Below, piece after piece: positions 1 through 11,235 of a stretch of DNA of 64,000 nt. Where the stretch lies: positions 15,310,501 through 15,374,500 of the forward strand of contig NC_088320.1 in the NCBI RefSeq assembly GCF_910592395.1. Reading direction: 5' to 3'. The notes under the pieces were generated by a model. It did no database searches, was not told the DNA's origin, and saw nothing but the letters and a program-made list of their open reading frames with translations. A program made the translations under genes and the position numbers. Numbering within the stretch: the first letter of the stretch is position 1; every line of letters starts with the position of its first letter. Origin of the DNA: Lineus longissimus (taxonomy: Eukaryota; Nemertea; Pilidiophora; Heteronemertea; Lineidae).

Positions 1-110
1 AGACAAGAAGCTGTGGGCCCTTGTCTCTGAGTATCTATGCCAGGACAAGTAAAATATCCCTCAAATGTAGATAGTGGCCTCTAGTGGACTCAATAACTTA
101 GGCAAAACTA
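1..110 (+). repeat. SINE-like fragment
   Basis: The stretch around 30-55 (TATCTATGCCAGGACAAG) resembles part of the tRNA-derived SINE at 33150-33551, near 33330-33350. The match is short and diverged, and the left side is cut by the window edge. Confidence 0.3.
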
Positions 111-502
111 CAATTAGGTTATGATGCCGGTAATGATATGATGATGATACCATGCAGAGTCTTTCAAATAAATACGTTGTCCCAGTCTATAGAGGCTGTT
201 CACGTGACGTTTTGATGGCCACCTGCCAATGCATTTCCTTTACGTCATGACCACGTGTGACGGCCAATATGGAAGTGCAAAACAATTGGCAACGTCATCA
301 TGTGACTGATGTCACTGAAGAACCTCTATGAACTCCTAAAAAGTTGATCACAATTTTTTTTTCACAAACACTGAAAGAGATTGCATTATCCACTGAATTA
401 TAAATTGTAAAAAAACATTTTTTGAAATTATTGCAAGTATTTACAATGAAAATTATGCAAAATATCAGAAGCAGGAATGTAGAACAACCAAATTGTGCTT
501 AC

Positions 503-761
503 CTTGCGTGTTCTGTAGTGTGGAACATGTCGTTAGGTGGCGGGAGTGGTGGGTAGAAGCCGGAGGAGGACACAGAGTCTCGTCCTGACGAACACACTGA
601 GTCGCTCGGAGAGGGCATGTGCTCGTACGGACCATTCACGAAGACCTTCTCCCCAAATTCAAACTTGGCGGAGGGAGAATGTTTGGTCATCTGGACACAT
701 GGGAGGTATGGCGTGGGCACGATGGTCGGATCCGTTTTCAATGTGGGATGACGTGCCTCGT
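503..761 (-). CDS. Internal exon of an unrecognised Ser/Pro-rich protein
   Basis: This 259-nt minus-strand exon has a good acceptor (CTAATTTCAG before 761) and a strong donor (CGCAAG then GTAAGC after 503). It enters in phase 1 and leaves in phase 2, and is open throughout. The product has PTPYLPCVQM, then FEFGEKVFVNGPYEHMPSP, a run of serines with Arg-Asp (SVCSSGRDSVSSSG), and a proline cluster FYPPLPPPND. This composition fits a cytoplasmic tail or linker with phosphorylation and SH3/EVH1-type proline sites; that is inference. No catalytic or folded domain is visible, and I do not recognise the family. The next coding exon lies left of the window. Upstream exons would lie at higher coordinates, but I found none with equal confidence before 32.8 kb. 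The splice signals and absence of repeats make a real exon likely. Confidence 0.6.
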
Positions 762-1064
762 CTGAAATTAGACACAATTAGCAAAAAAACTGTAAGATTT
801 TATATTCAGAGGGTTGATTTCGATAACCAGATTTTGGAAGATATTGCTTTTTGCTGGATCATATATCAACATGTTATGATACCGCAATGGCGGATACAGA
901 TATTAGGGAAAGGGGGCTGCAGCACCCCCGGAGGGCACCCAAGGTGTAATCCTGGAAACCCAGGAGGACCTGGAAGCCTTCCCCCCCAAAAAAAATTGAA
1001 GAAATCAAAGTGCCAAATACATGGATTTTGTGGGTATCTAAGGGCTTGAATAAGAATTAGCTAA

Positions 1065-1268
1065 TACAGTCCAGATCACAATTGACATCCTTAAATTGAC
1101 GTCATTGACATGCTACCCAGCGTGTACGCTGCACGCAAACACGCGACATACGCACACGCATACACGCGAAACATAGAGAATTATAGGCGCCATAGGCACG
1201 TAATTCGTGCGTACATTGAGCATGACTGACGCGAAACAGGAAGGATGTCAATTGTGATTTAGACTGTA
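1065..1268. mobile_element. M2 MITE copy (full length)
   Basis: Both ends are terminal inverted repeats: TACAGTCCAGATCACAATTG on the left and CAATTGTGATTTAGACTGTA on the right. The interior is rich in CGCG and ACGC words. TA at both ends fits a TA target duplication, as in Tc1/mariner-type elements; the superfamily is inferred. This is the reference copy for family M2 in this window. Confidence 0.75.
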
Positions 1269-2149
1269 TGTGCTTCTTGTGGTAAGGCGTCCTTAGTAAT
1301 CATGGTTCTCTGACTGAAAAGGTCAGGGCCAGCCTCGTGCGCCCTAAATCTACAACTGCGCGCAATAAATGAACAGGTTTTCTTCTTGAGTAACAACAAA
1401 TTCAGAATCTATAACACTGTATCTGTTTTTAGTCTAGAAGGAAACCTCAAAATTAGCTAAAACTAAAGAGATTTGGCTTTTTCTTCCAATTTTATACACA
1501 GACTAGAAAGTGTTTTTTTTAATTCACAGCTGGTCAATTGCGCCTTGCCCTACAATGGGTTAATTCCAGCCTCGTGATACATGTACATACTACCGATCAT
1601 AGATGATGTGTGTAAGACATCCGCAGCCTGAGGAAATATCCGCAGAACACGAAAATGTAACGATTTATGCAAAACTCTACGCATAGACCCCAGGACATCG
1701 GAAACTGTACACATTTCATTCTGATTTTAAACCTTCTGAACAGAAATGCCGGCTCTAATCGTGTTATTACGAGATGCAATGAAAACTATCACAGTAGACA
1801 ATACCATGCTTTGATAAACATGTCCTATATCGGACAATAAATGTCAACATTTGGCTTCTAAAGTATACTGTGCGGCGAAAGGTTTCAAAGTTCGAACTCT
1901 TCCATGTAAATAACATCATATCACGCATTATTCTATTGCCGTTGACCTCAAGCTGGAGTGCTCTGGGGGCTAGGGCAGGCAACGGGGGCTGAGCAGAGGG
2001 GGACTTGAATCACATAAACATTTCAAATCTCTGAATAGTGCGAGAAGATTCCCCCCTTTTTTATCTGGAACGCTGAGACGCCATTTCCCGTTATTTCAAT
2101 CGTAAAATTTCAAATATCTCCTACGAAATGCATGCACTGCCTGAGCATG
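1269..2149. other. No gene or clear repeat seen
   Basis: Non-coding, AT-rich sequence. Short open frames occur on the minus strand near 1600-1980 but have no splice signals, codon character or recognisable motif. Confidence 0.6.
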
Positions 2150-2435
2150 GAGGGGTCCAGATCCACTTGTTCCCCTGGACAAGCCCCCTGGCCAACCCTT
2201 TAGATCTTGAAGCACTCATAACGTGTACCCGTATGGCCTCCGCAGTTTTTCAAGCTGTGGCCTGATCCTTTGGAACTAACTGCCCCAAGCCCTTCGGGCA
2301 GAGGCAAACCTTGAAGAATTCAAGAAACAGTTGACAATGTTGCTTTTCGAGGAGTGGAGAGGGGCGCTTTGAGCGTGGTTAAACCACGGAAAAGTGCCTT
2401 ACAAATGACTGTTATTATTGTTATTATTTAGGTTG
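2150..2435 (+). pseudogene. Decayed non-LTR retrotransposon 3' end
   Basis: At 2268-2371 one plus-strand frame reads Trp-Asn-stop-Leu-Pro-Gln-Ala-Leu-Arg, followed by NLEEFKKQLTMLLFEEWR and a stop. This is the WN-LP-x-LR and F-K-x-L-K-x-x-LF pattern that closes CR1/L2-type reverse transcriptases. Upstream homology moves to another frame with further stops. A TTATTATTG-type microsatellite follows at 2411-2430, as is usual for LINE 3' ends. Old and non-functional. Confidence 0.55.
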
Positions 2436-3433
2436 TTAATCTCTTAATAAGTTCTCAATACTGTGTAACTAACTATTCAACAATTGGTTGGGCAGGAACT
2501 TCACTATGAGGGTGAGAAATGGGTAATTTCAAATACTAAATGCTCTGATACATTAGGAAATCACCTCGTCTATTTGTTAGGGCTAAATATGAGGCCTTAA
2601 TGACATTTGTATGCAACTGCAGACATGGCAGATAATAATAGCCAAACAGTTAAAAAACATCGCTAGGAAAGTTTTTGGGACAACCTTTACAATAAAGATT
2701 AGCCCAGGGGTCGACTAATGATAAGGCCCAAACAAAGAGTTCTTCCAATGACATCTCGTGTGATTGTTACACGTGCACTGTGTTGACAAATGACGATGTA
2801 TCAACATGATCATGGCTTGCATCACATGATCTATTGTATATGATATTGACAGAGTGGCATCATCTTTTAGTCAGCCCTTCTGCTCCCCTTACTTCCTTCA
2901 GCAGGCAATATTGACTAGAGGCCCTCGCATTTCCAAAAGAAACACAGACAGCGAGACTGTTCTTACATCTAGTATTGTTAGGCAACACAATGACAAAGGC
3001 CAAAGGTACATTCTGAGAGGAGAGAAACCGAAAACTAGACTCTATTTTATAATTGAATGTCATCCGAAATGTATTGGTTGACCATTGGAACCACCATTTT
3101 GGCCAGAACTTGAAATCCTAAAGCGATTAGATTCCTTCAAAACGAAGTAAATGTCTATTTCAAGGTTTGCAGGGAGTCTGTTATCTGGAAAATAAAGCGA
3201 CTCCCACCCTTGAAATTTGCATTCACTTTGTTTTGAAAGAGTTCTGATTACTTTAGGATTTCAGGTTCTAGCAAGAATGGTGGTGCCTAGTTCATCTTTT
3301 AAGCTGTGATGCTAGGTGTCGAGTCTGGCTGGTACACTGGGCTTATACCATCTTTTGATTCCCTAATCACTGATTATCGTGGCACAGCAAGACCTGTAAC
3401 AATTTCTAGGCTTTTAAAGAAGTTCCCTGCATA
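2436..3433. other. No gene seen; unique AT-rich DNA
   Basis: Overlapping short open frames occur on both strands at 2854-3081 but show no splice sites, domain or codon bias. No repeat shared with the rest of the window was noticed. Confidence 0.55.
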
Positions 3434-3659
3434 TACAGTAGAACTAGGACTGCTAGGACAGACAATTGATATCCTTAATTGAGAAGTGTCCTGATTAAAG
3501 AGGTCAAATTCAATTGAAATGTCCAACTTTTGATCAAATGTGGTGTCCTTAGTAGAGAAGGTGTTCTTTAACAAGGAGGGTGTCCTTAATAGAGAGGGAT
3601 TCCTTAATAGAGAGGGTGTCCTTAATAAAAAGGTGTCCACTAATGGAGGTGCCACTGTA
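3434..3659 (-). mobile_element. M1 MITE copy, expanded interior
   Basis: Ends are TACAGTAGAACTAGGACTGC on the left and GGAGGTGCCACTGTA on the right. Family M1 is a TA-flanked palindromic element whose ends read CAGTGGAACCTCCCTTAGCG. Its interior repeats the phrase CTCTATTAAGGACA in both orientations. In this copy, the inner phrase (GTGTCCTTAATAGAGAGGG) is multiplied around 3540-3640. The ends resemble pogo/Tigger-type termini, but no transposase is present. Confidence 0.65.
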
Positions 3660-4365
3660 TTTTGAAAAAAAACCCTAGTATATAAAGAAATCCTACACGA
3701 GACTGGATAGACTCCTCTTATCGATCAGTTACGGTGTAGAGATTCAAAGCTTAAATGATGCATTAAGTCGAACATGAACAATTCTATTAAGCTATGAAAA
3801 TTCTATTTTGTGTTACAATCTTTTTCATCCAATTCGAGAAAGATTCCTATAATTATTTTTATTAAAATATTTGCTTGTGTACACCATGCATGCGTAGACG
3901 AAGTCGGAGAGAATGCTTATTCAATAACAATTTCTTCTTTTATTCAACCCTATATTTACCATTTCCGCATGTTTCCAATTCCGCTAAAAAAAACAGGGAC
4001 AAATTAATTTCCTTTGACAGGAAAAGGGTTGAATGAGCTGTGAGAGCACTACACTCGTAGTATGCACGGAGCCCGCTCACTATACGCTGAAGAGGATGTC
4101 CGCTGGTGTAATGATGACCCGAATACTTCCTGGCACACATCCTGTCATCACCGCAGAACTTGTACAAGGCCGGGCATTACGGAATAGCAGTACCGGTTGT
4201 CTTCACTCGACGAACAGGAAGCCGCACAAATAAATGAACCGGACGAGAGGAGGACGGATGACGTGTCTAACATTCATCAATGATTGTTGACAATCTTGTC
4301 AGAACAGATGCAGTTCAGTGAGCAGTGCATTACTGTACATACATACACTGTATAACGCTCCATAA
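3660..4365. other. Unique block, no gene recognised
   Basis: Positions 4010-4260 are more GC-rich and non-repetitive than the surroundings, with a CGGATGACGTGTC site near 4253. Open frames on both strands here are short and have no splice signals. It could be regulatory, but nothing specific supports that. Confidence 0.4.
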
Positions 4366-4690
4366 AGTTAAAGGAGAACTTCGTCATGTGTATCGTATTT
4401 ACTTGTGGATTAGAAAAATAGAAATGCACCATGTCGTAGAGCAGTTATTATGCATACAAATTTGCTGAAACTTGGAATATATAGTAGTTGTATATCTGTC
4501 TACAAAACTGGATTGTTGAAATTTATGTTAGATTGTATTTACACTGTTAAACATTTTCAAAAAGGGTTATTTTTCAATTTTTTAAGAAATAGAGTAAGCT
4601 GTAAGAGTCCAAGTAGTTTCTTCTTTTTGAAAATTGTGGATTTAAAGTGCAGATTTTTTTTGATTTATTGAAATTAATGTTTTGTGTACC
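4366..4690 (+). mobile_element. M4 MITE copy, diverged
   Basis: It shares with family M4 the core GAAATGCACCATGTCGTAGA, then CAGTTATTATGCATACAAAT, and the phrase ATATCTGTCTACAAAA. The ends are worn. Confidence 0.5.
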
Positions 4691-4799
4691 TTTTTACTGA
4701 ATGTGAAGATATTGTACAGGTGTATGATCGTTGTGTAACCCTTCTCATTGTGTAAATCAATTGATTTTATTTAGGTATACTTTCTGACCAAACGAAGGA

Positions 4800-4960
4800 G
4801 CACAGTCAAAATCACAATTGACATCCATCCAGCTTCGCTTGAGTGACCAGTTGCGCGCCAATGACGCACCAGTGATGCGCTTATCTATCTTTGTTTCGCG
4901 TAATACACTCAACTTACATACAACCTGACGCGTCTAATCCTACTCACCAGCTGAATCAAT
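4800..4960 (+). mobile_element. M2 MITE fragment
   Basis: Left end ACAGTCAAAATCACAATTG followed by CATCC and the M2 interior words GCGCCAATGACGCACCAGTG. The right terminus is missing. Confidence 0.55.
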
Positions 4961-5425
4961 TTGTTCATTTCTGACCGAACCAAATGAGGCAATATCACGG
5001 AACTTGGCAGGACTATGGTTCAGAATGGTCTATATGCAGCTTGATACCTCATATTTGTAAATTGGTGAAATTTGGGCCAATTTCTGAGATGTAAGCCTCA
5101 TAAATCTGGACAAAAGTTAATTGGCGAGATTTTCTAAAATTGAGAGGAATTTGAAATGTTCATGTGCCGAGCCATATCACATCCAGTTTATCTTGGTTTT
5201 CCAGTTTTAATCAGGTATAAATAATGTGAACCTTATCTGTCTCTTACAGTTTTTAATCTAAGTTAAACCCTTGCTTAGTCTATTTTAGTAACTTTCCATT
5301 TAAAAAAATCTATTCGGAATGAAATGATCTTTCGTAATGGTGACTGTATTTTTTTAAAAAGAAAACCAAATTTCCTGTACATTTTACAAATTGCACAGTA
5401 CGTGAATGAGGTGATTGCCTTATTA
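4961..5425. other. No gene seen
   Basis: AT-rich non-coding sequence without a recognised repeat or exon. Confidence 0.5.
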
Positions 5426-5670
5426 CTTAAAGGGGTCCACCGTCCGTTATTACTGGTGGTCCAGAAAAAATAGAAATACAGTTATACACAATGCCGTAGT
5501 GCAATTATTATGCATACAAATTTGCAGAAACTTGGTATAAATAGTATTTGTATATCTGTCTACACAATGACAGCATTGAAATTAATATTCAGTTCGTATG
5601 TACGTAATTGGAAATTTTCAAATTCAATAACAAATTTCAAACTTTTAACAAATGAAGTTGGCCTTTAAAT
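5426..5670 (+). mobile_element. M4 MITE copy
   Basis: It begins CTTAAAGGGGTCCACCGTCC and ends TTGGCCTTTAAA. Family M4 ends with AAAGG(C/G) flush against TTAA, and the outer about 20 bp (AAAGGCCTACGCTGTTCGTT type) form a terminal inverted repeat. TTAA flanks suggest piggyBac-like mobilisation, inferred from the flanks alone. Confidence 0.65.
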
Positions 5671-6302
5671 AGCATTGTGTATGCCTATAGTCAATGATAT
5701 TACTGAAAATACATCTATCCTGGACGCGAGGCCAGGTCTCCAGTTTAGGAGATCTTGAACTCTCCAGATTGCTGAGAATCAGGCAGGCCTTTCAGCTTGC
5801 TGTGGCCTGTCCTGGAAAAGGACAGTTAATGAAAAAAGTTAATGAAAAAAGTTGGAAAGCAGTGTTGTTTGAATCCTTCAATGAAATATAGTTGTATTAA
5901 TCTGGCAATTGCGTTCTTCAAGTATGAGACAGAAAACAAATGTGTACATTTCAACTAAATTGACTGGCAGGATACACAGCGTTGGCATTTGATCCGAAAA
6001 AAACTTGATATTCTCAGTGATTTTTCAAGACTACACCAGGTGAAAATCTCTCCGATTTGGTGTGATGGGTCATATGTACATGTACAGTGAAAATGCTAGC
6101 AAAATCACTGCCCTAATACGACTCTTTTCAAATTCCGTTACCATCATCAGCCTGCCTTTTCCATCTTGAAGCTCAGGCCAACACTTGGCACTTTGAACCA
6201 AGCTTGCCCTGAATAAACCCACAAACCTCCAGTGGGATTACCGACTGTTTACTGATACCACAACACCCCCTCAGTTCGATGATAAATGTTACCCCTCCGT
6301 GT
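5671..6302. other. No gene seen
   Basis: A plus-strand open frame at 5694-5891 has no splice sites or motif. No shared repeat noted. Confidence 0.5.
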
Positions 6303-6718
6303 CTCAAACTGCATTTCAAATGAACACAGTGAATACAAACTGCTTTTTAGTTCCTCAATAAGTCATATATTATTCATTCCGTACCTTAATTGACACTTAT
6401 ATTGTACTTTTGTTAAATGTATCTACATTTTTTTCCCAATCGCCGGGGAGGATGATCGCTCCTTACAAGATCGTGTATTGAATCCTGTGAGAACGAGAAA
6501 TTCCGCATCCGATGCATTTGAAATTTCAGCCAATGAGAACGTGTTTTAGATGCGATGATTGTTTTCAATAGTGACCGAGTTTCTAGGAAAGATGTAAGAG
6601 ACATTTTGATTGGGCGAGGTATATTTGTCCGCCCCGTCCCGCGAAAAACCATCGGTTTATTCCAGGGTCAGTAACGTGTGCGAGGGGAGGAGGATAGGAC
6701 TCTGGATTTTCGAGGATG
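6303..6718. repeat. Dispersed about 410-bp repeat, copy 1
   Basis: It matches 19555-19947 in the same orientation, with substitutions and small indels. The best-kept part is GATTGGGCGAGGTATATTTG through GGACTCTGGATTTTCGAGG at the right end. No terminal inverted repeat was seen, so its class is unknown. Confidence 0.6.
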
Positions 6719-6802
6719 ACCTTTCTACCTACAGATGAAATCAAGTTGGTCCTCGTTGAGTTAGTAGTAGATGTATCGAGATGCGTCTGCAGTGGATCAG
6801 AC

Positions 6803-7026
6803 TTTAAAGGCCTAAACCGTTCGTTAAACATTTTGAATTTGTAATTGAATTTAGAAATGTCCAATTGCGAAAATACATAAATATAAATTTCAACATTGCT
6901 GATGTGTAGATTGATATAAATATACTATGAATACCAAGTTTAAACATATTCATATTCATAATAACTAAACTACGGCATTATGTATTAGTGGATTTCTATT
7001 CAATTATGAACGGTGTACCCCTTTAG
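6803..7026 (-). mobile_element. M4 MITE copy, inverted
   Basis: The left end, TTTAAAGGCCTAAACCGTTC followed by GTTAAACATTT, is the reverse complement of the M4 right end. The right end runs through ATAGAAATCCACTAAT-type sequence to CCCCTTTAGTAA. Confidence 0.65.
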
Positions 7027-7489
7027 TAACCAACTCCAACCAACACAAACTAGTCTTACCAAAAGAAACATGTCTAAATTCTCTACATCAAGTGCAACTG
7101 CTTGATTCAAGTTGAATTGAAACGCAAGCAAGACGAATCAATTATTGCAAAGAGATAAATTTGATCAGAATAATTATTAGTGCCAGTCTATTGATTCAAG
7201 CCTCAGGCCCGTGAAAAGATGGCCGTTTTATTCAAATGAAATAATTGGAGTAATTGTCCAGCGGGATTATTGGGCTGGACATCTGGGGATGTTGATATTT
7301 CCAATAATGCGGACTATTGCAACAGGTCTGTTGACACAACAGAGCAACTCGCAGTGCATTCACATTAAGGAAACAAAAACGGAATACTGAAACCCTGGAA
7401 ATGCTTGTGTGCCTTTTATTCTTATGTATTCTTCAGAAATGAAAATATATGGCCTGAAAAAAAGAAAATCTATCTGAAATGTTTGTTAA
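7027..7489. promoter_or_regulatory. Non-repetitive block rich in ATTA/TAAT sites (speculative)
   Basis: Positions 7135-7300 hold many homeodomain-type cores, for example GAATAATTATTAGTGCC, AAATAATTGGAGTAATTGTC and GGGATTATTGGGCTGG. The block has no reading frame and matches no repeat here. An enhancer is possible, but base composition alone could also produce these sites. Confidence 0.2.
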
Positions 7490-7726
7490 AGGGGTACGTT
7501 GTTCGTTACTACTCGTGGTCCAGTTGAATAGAAATCCACTATTCACAATGCCATAGTGCAGTTATTATGAATATGAATTTGTTTAAACTTGGTATTCATA
7601 GTATTCGTATATCAGTCTACACAACGGCAATGTTGAAATTCATATTTTGTACGTATCTCCGCAATTGAACATTTTTAAATTCAATTACAAATTCAAAATT
7701 TTTAACAACCGGCGTAGGCCTTTAAG
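7490..7726 (+). mobile_element. M4 MITE copy (well kept)
   Basis: It runs from TTAAAGGGGTACGTTGTTCG to CCGGCGTAGGCCTTTAA, with TTAA at both edges and paired ends. The core GCAGTTATTATGAATATG matches the other M4 copies. Confidence 0.75.
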
Positions 7727-7910
7727 GGTTGACTCAACGGTAAATTAGAAGTATGACAAAGATGCGATTTCAAAAAGAAAACCGCAAAAAAAATTGCCAT
7801 GAATATGTTATGAATCCTAGATTTAGAGTAATATGGTGGATATTAGCAGAGCTAGAAGACACACACTGGATAAAAATACAGAGATGTTGCAGATACTTCA
7901 TTTCAATTAA

Positions 7911-8005
7911 TACAGCCCAAATCACAATTGACAGCGATCCTGTTTCGCGTCGGTGACGCGTAACGTACGCGCGAGTTTCGCGCCAATGACGTGAATTAAG
8001 GTGCT
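7911..8005 (+). mobile_element. M2 MITE fragment
   Basis: Left end TACAGCCCAAATCACAATTG, then the CGCG-rich interior. It stops after GACGTGAATTAAGG without a right terminus. Confidence 0.5.
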
Positions 8006-9246
8006 ACATTTTTTAGCCTTGTGTACACCTATTTGTTAAAATCATCTCGCCTGATGGCCCACTACACAGTTCATTAGTAAAACCAATTAATTTGGTAGTT
8101 TCTGTTGCACAAACTGTGAAATTAGTAAAAACTAATCTGTAATTAGTTGTTTCAACTAAAAAAGTTGTAAAAACTACCATTGAAATGATGAAGAATTACT
8201 ATTTTGATAGTTGGAATCAACTAATATCACAGTCTGCGCAATAAGCAACAACCAGAGTAGTAAAAAATACTATTTGATAGTTATTTTTACCATTTAATTT
8301 TAAGAGTGCAGGCTAAAATTGGCAATGGAGGCCACTTAACATTTCAGTAATACAACCCGTTCCTGGGTAGATACACCTGCAATGAGTCCAAATACAGTAT
8401 GAACTAAAAGCCTTTTTTATTGATGAACTCTTAACATGCTTAAGGCACTATGGCCGACCAATGACCAAGGTTTTGAGTCAGTGAAAAAGTTGACGTTGCC
8501 ATGGATAAAGAACGGCTAAGGCATGTTTAGTGGACTAAAGACATGCTACATATTCCGGTGGAGGTTCAATAGCAACTTAGCATGCTAGGGTATTAAAAAG
8601 CATCGCCGACCAGGAAAGTCATTATTCACAGAACTAACTGAACTACATGTAACATGTGTTTGCTACATTTACACTGTAGGCCTGTAGAATGCCTATTCAA
8701 TTGCTGGTCAAGGATATCAACTCTATCATCCTACTCTAATTTTATCGGGTTGGGAATAATATGTTTTAACCTGTTCGGTATTTTTTCCAAAAAATTTTAT
8801 TTTTATTCCTGACTAAGAGCTGAAACAAAAATTTTTCTCAAATTCCCCCCCAAAAAGGATCAATTCTTTAATTTCTAAACCTCTGCAAATGGACTTTTGT
8901 GCCGGTTTTCCTTGTTGACAGTTGATGATGCAGTCCAATCAGAATTGAAGAAAGCTCTGTAGCTTTGGGTTCAAAGTGTATAGCCTTGGGGGTGGTTCAT
9001 CACCCTCCATTGACCGTGTTATAACAACGGCTTGACATCGCAGGTTAAAAAGTATACTGCAGTGCTGGAGAATAGTGGAGAATGTTGAGCTCTTGACTTT
9101 GAGAAAGTTGGCACCAACTGATTTGTTTCCGGTAATCATTGTATTGATGAAAAAGATTATATAACTACAATGTATGGTCAAATGAGGCTCACAGAACCCA
9201 AGATCTGAATATCCAAACATTTTATCACAAATATCCTATTGAAACT
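8006..9246. other. AT-rich DNA, no gene seen
   Basis: Positions 8080-8300 are a low-complexity run of AGTAAAAACTA-like words. A minus-strand open frame at 8939-9220 shows no exon signals. Confidence 0.5.
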
Positions 9247-9263
9247 CAAGTAGTAAGACATCA

Positions 9264-9720
9264 ATACAACCATATATACGCAATGAAAGTTGCTAACATC
9301 TTCATGATGTAGACGTTTATTTACACTATATACATATTCCACGATCGATTTAGGTTCGCTCGAACCCTCATCAGGCGGTATACAAGACTGAATGAGAACC
9401 ATAGACTGGTGACATACATACTATTATACATTATGCAATGTTTGAGTAATTATAAGTGAGCTAAATTTAGAATAGTTGTAGAAAATATGACAACCCTTGA
9501 GTTGACAATTGGGTGTTGAGAATTGGCTTTTTGATTTTGATGTGTATTGCCTCTTTGATGGAACATTGAAAATCATTTCTTGCAATATCTACAACTTTGA
9601 AATTCTCAATCGAGAAGTTGGATTCGCATGACCTACAGATCGTGGAATATGTATAAAGTGTAAATAAACGTCTACATCATGAAGATGTTAGCAACTTTCA
9701 TTGCGTATATATGGTTGTAT
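9264..9720 (-). mobile_element. Penelope-like end pair with hammerhead-like motif
   Basis: Two near-perfect 83-bp arms, 9264-9346 and 9638-9720, are inverted copies (ATACAACCATATATACGCAA at the left edge). Read on the minus strand, the left arm is preceded by CCTGATGAGGGTTCGAGCGA, ACC and TAAA at 9353-9374. That is a CUGAUGA box followed by a six-pair hairpin, then AAA. Penelope-like retroelements are known to carry hammerhead motifs in their terminal repeats. This copy lacks the G of the GAAA box, so it is probably degenerate. No reverse transcriptase frame is visible. Related sequences (CAAGTAGTAAGACATCA near 9247 and CAAGTTATAGTAAGACATCA near 9741) flank the pair and may be a target duplication. 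Confidence 0.4.
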
Positions 9721-9915
9721 CGCTATCTGGACTCCCTCCCCAAGTTATAGTAAGACATCACTTTCAATGCAAAAACCATTAGAGTTTAAGCAGAATAGTT
9801 TAAAAAAATCGACAAGACCCAATTGAAAGTGAACTTAATGCTTATTGCATCTGAATTCTTCAACTGTAATACTGAAATGAGAACGATTTTTTAAGATTTG
9901 TTACCTTTATATAAT

Positions 9916-10131
9916 CACAGTCAAGATCACAATTGAGGTCTGTCCTGCTTCGTGTCAGTGATGCACAACATACGCAAGAGTTACGTGCCAAGTTGTGCGT
10001 CAATGACGCACCAGTGACGCACTTATCTTTCTTAGTATTGAGTAAATTACGCCCAAATTATGTCCGACCTTCACGCTTGGTGATGCACCAATGACGGGAA
10101 TTAAGGGATGACGACTGTGATTTGGACTGTA
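9916..10131 (+). mobile_element. M2 MITE copy (full length)
   Basis: Ends CACAGTCAAGATCACAATTG and GACTGTGATTTGGACTGTA, with the ACGCACCAGTGACGC interior. Confidence 0.7.
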
Positions 10132-11174
10132 TATTGTCGACAAGATGAAACACACCACATTCAAATGGACATGTCAGGGAAAGGTCATGATCAAGGAAGC
10201 TGTTCCAACTTAGATATCCGTAAACCAGATAATTCAGGCATCGTCTTTTTCGACTACTCAGCGCAACAAACCTTGAAATCATTTGGCCTACGAAAACCTC
10301 TATATCACATAGATACACCGATATTCATGATACCAAAAATATATAAGGCTCGCTTATATTTTCATAATACTTTTCCCGATTTTCCTAAATTCATCAGAAA
10401 AATTCCAGTAGATATGCCACTTATAGAAAAAGAATAAAAGGCAGATACTGTGTGTCAAGAAAAACTCGTTTAACTTTAGATTCTCTATTGAAAACTCTGA
10501 TATCTACACCAATTCGTCACAGGAAAGGATCAATGCATGGAGAGCTAACTCATATTAAATCGGAGTCAACATTGGAAAAGCGTGATAATTCAGTCAGATT
10601 TTGAATTTTTCCTTTTTTGTGCAATTTGTTGATTGAAACTACTTATGTAGAATAGGAGGTGACTGGGCAGCCGACAGCTGGGTAACATTGCCCTTAATAA
10701 AACCATTGGTCCTTTAAGTTTGCTTGGTGTTAGCTAAGCCCTTGGACTCAACGCCATGTTAAGCTAACAACAGCGTCAGTGACAGAAATCTCTTTTGAAC
10801 AAGAGGGGCCAGAACAATTGATACAAAATTCTAACAAAAATAGGGGACTTCCTTCAGAAGCCAAATTTCGACATATTTTTCTCGACACTCTATACAACTC
10901 CAGATTGAAAGATAACATTTTTATTAAAATCCTTTATGGCGTTGATACTTTGACTAGCATGGATACATAACTGTTATCCCAAGAACTTAAGTATTTACAG
11001 TTTATTTGAACAATATGAAATAATTTGATACTTTTGTATCCATTTTCACCAAGAAAAATAGAATCAATATAAATTGATAACATCTGTACCAGCTTAGGTC
11101 CATCCTCTTCAACAAGTTTAATAGAAGTTTTAAACAGTTCTTATACTCGGTCAATACCTAACAATTAGTCATAC
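10132..11174. other. No gene recognised
   Basis: A plus-strand open frame of 109 codons starts inside the M2 element at 10108 and runs to 10437. It includes the MITE terminus, has no recognisable motif and no splice signals, so I do not call it. Confidence 0.5.
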
Positions 11175-11175
11175 T

Positions 11176-11235
11176 TTTAAAGGCCTATGCTGTTAATTTG
11201 AAAATTTGTAATTTGTTACTGAATTTGAAGATATT
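11176..11235 (-). mobile_element. M4 MITE end fragment
   Basis: TTTAAAGGCCTATGCTGTTA followed by ATTTGAAAATTTGTAATTTG matches the M4 terminus. It is cut by the minisatellite. Confidence 0.45.

Noticed and set aside
10108-10437. Plus-strand 109-codon open frame
   Set aside because: It begins inside an M2 MITE terminus and shows no motif or splice signal.
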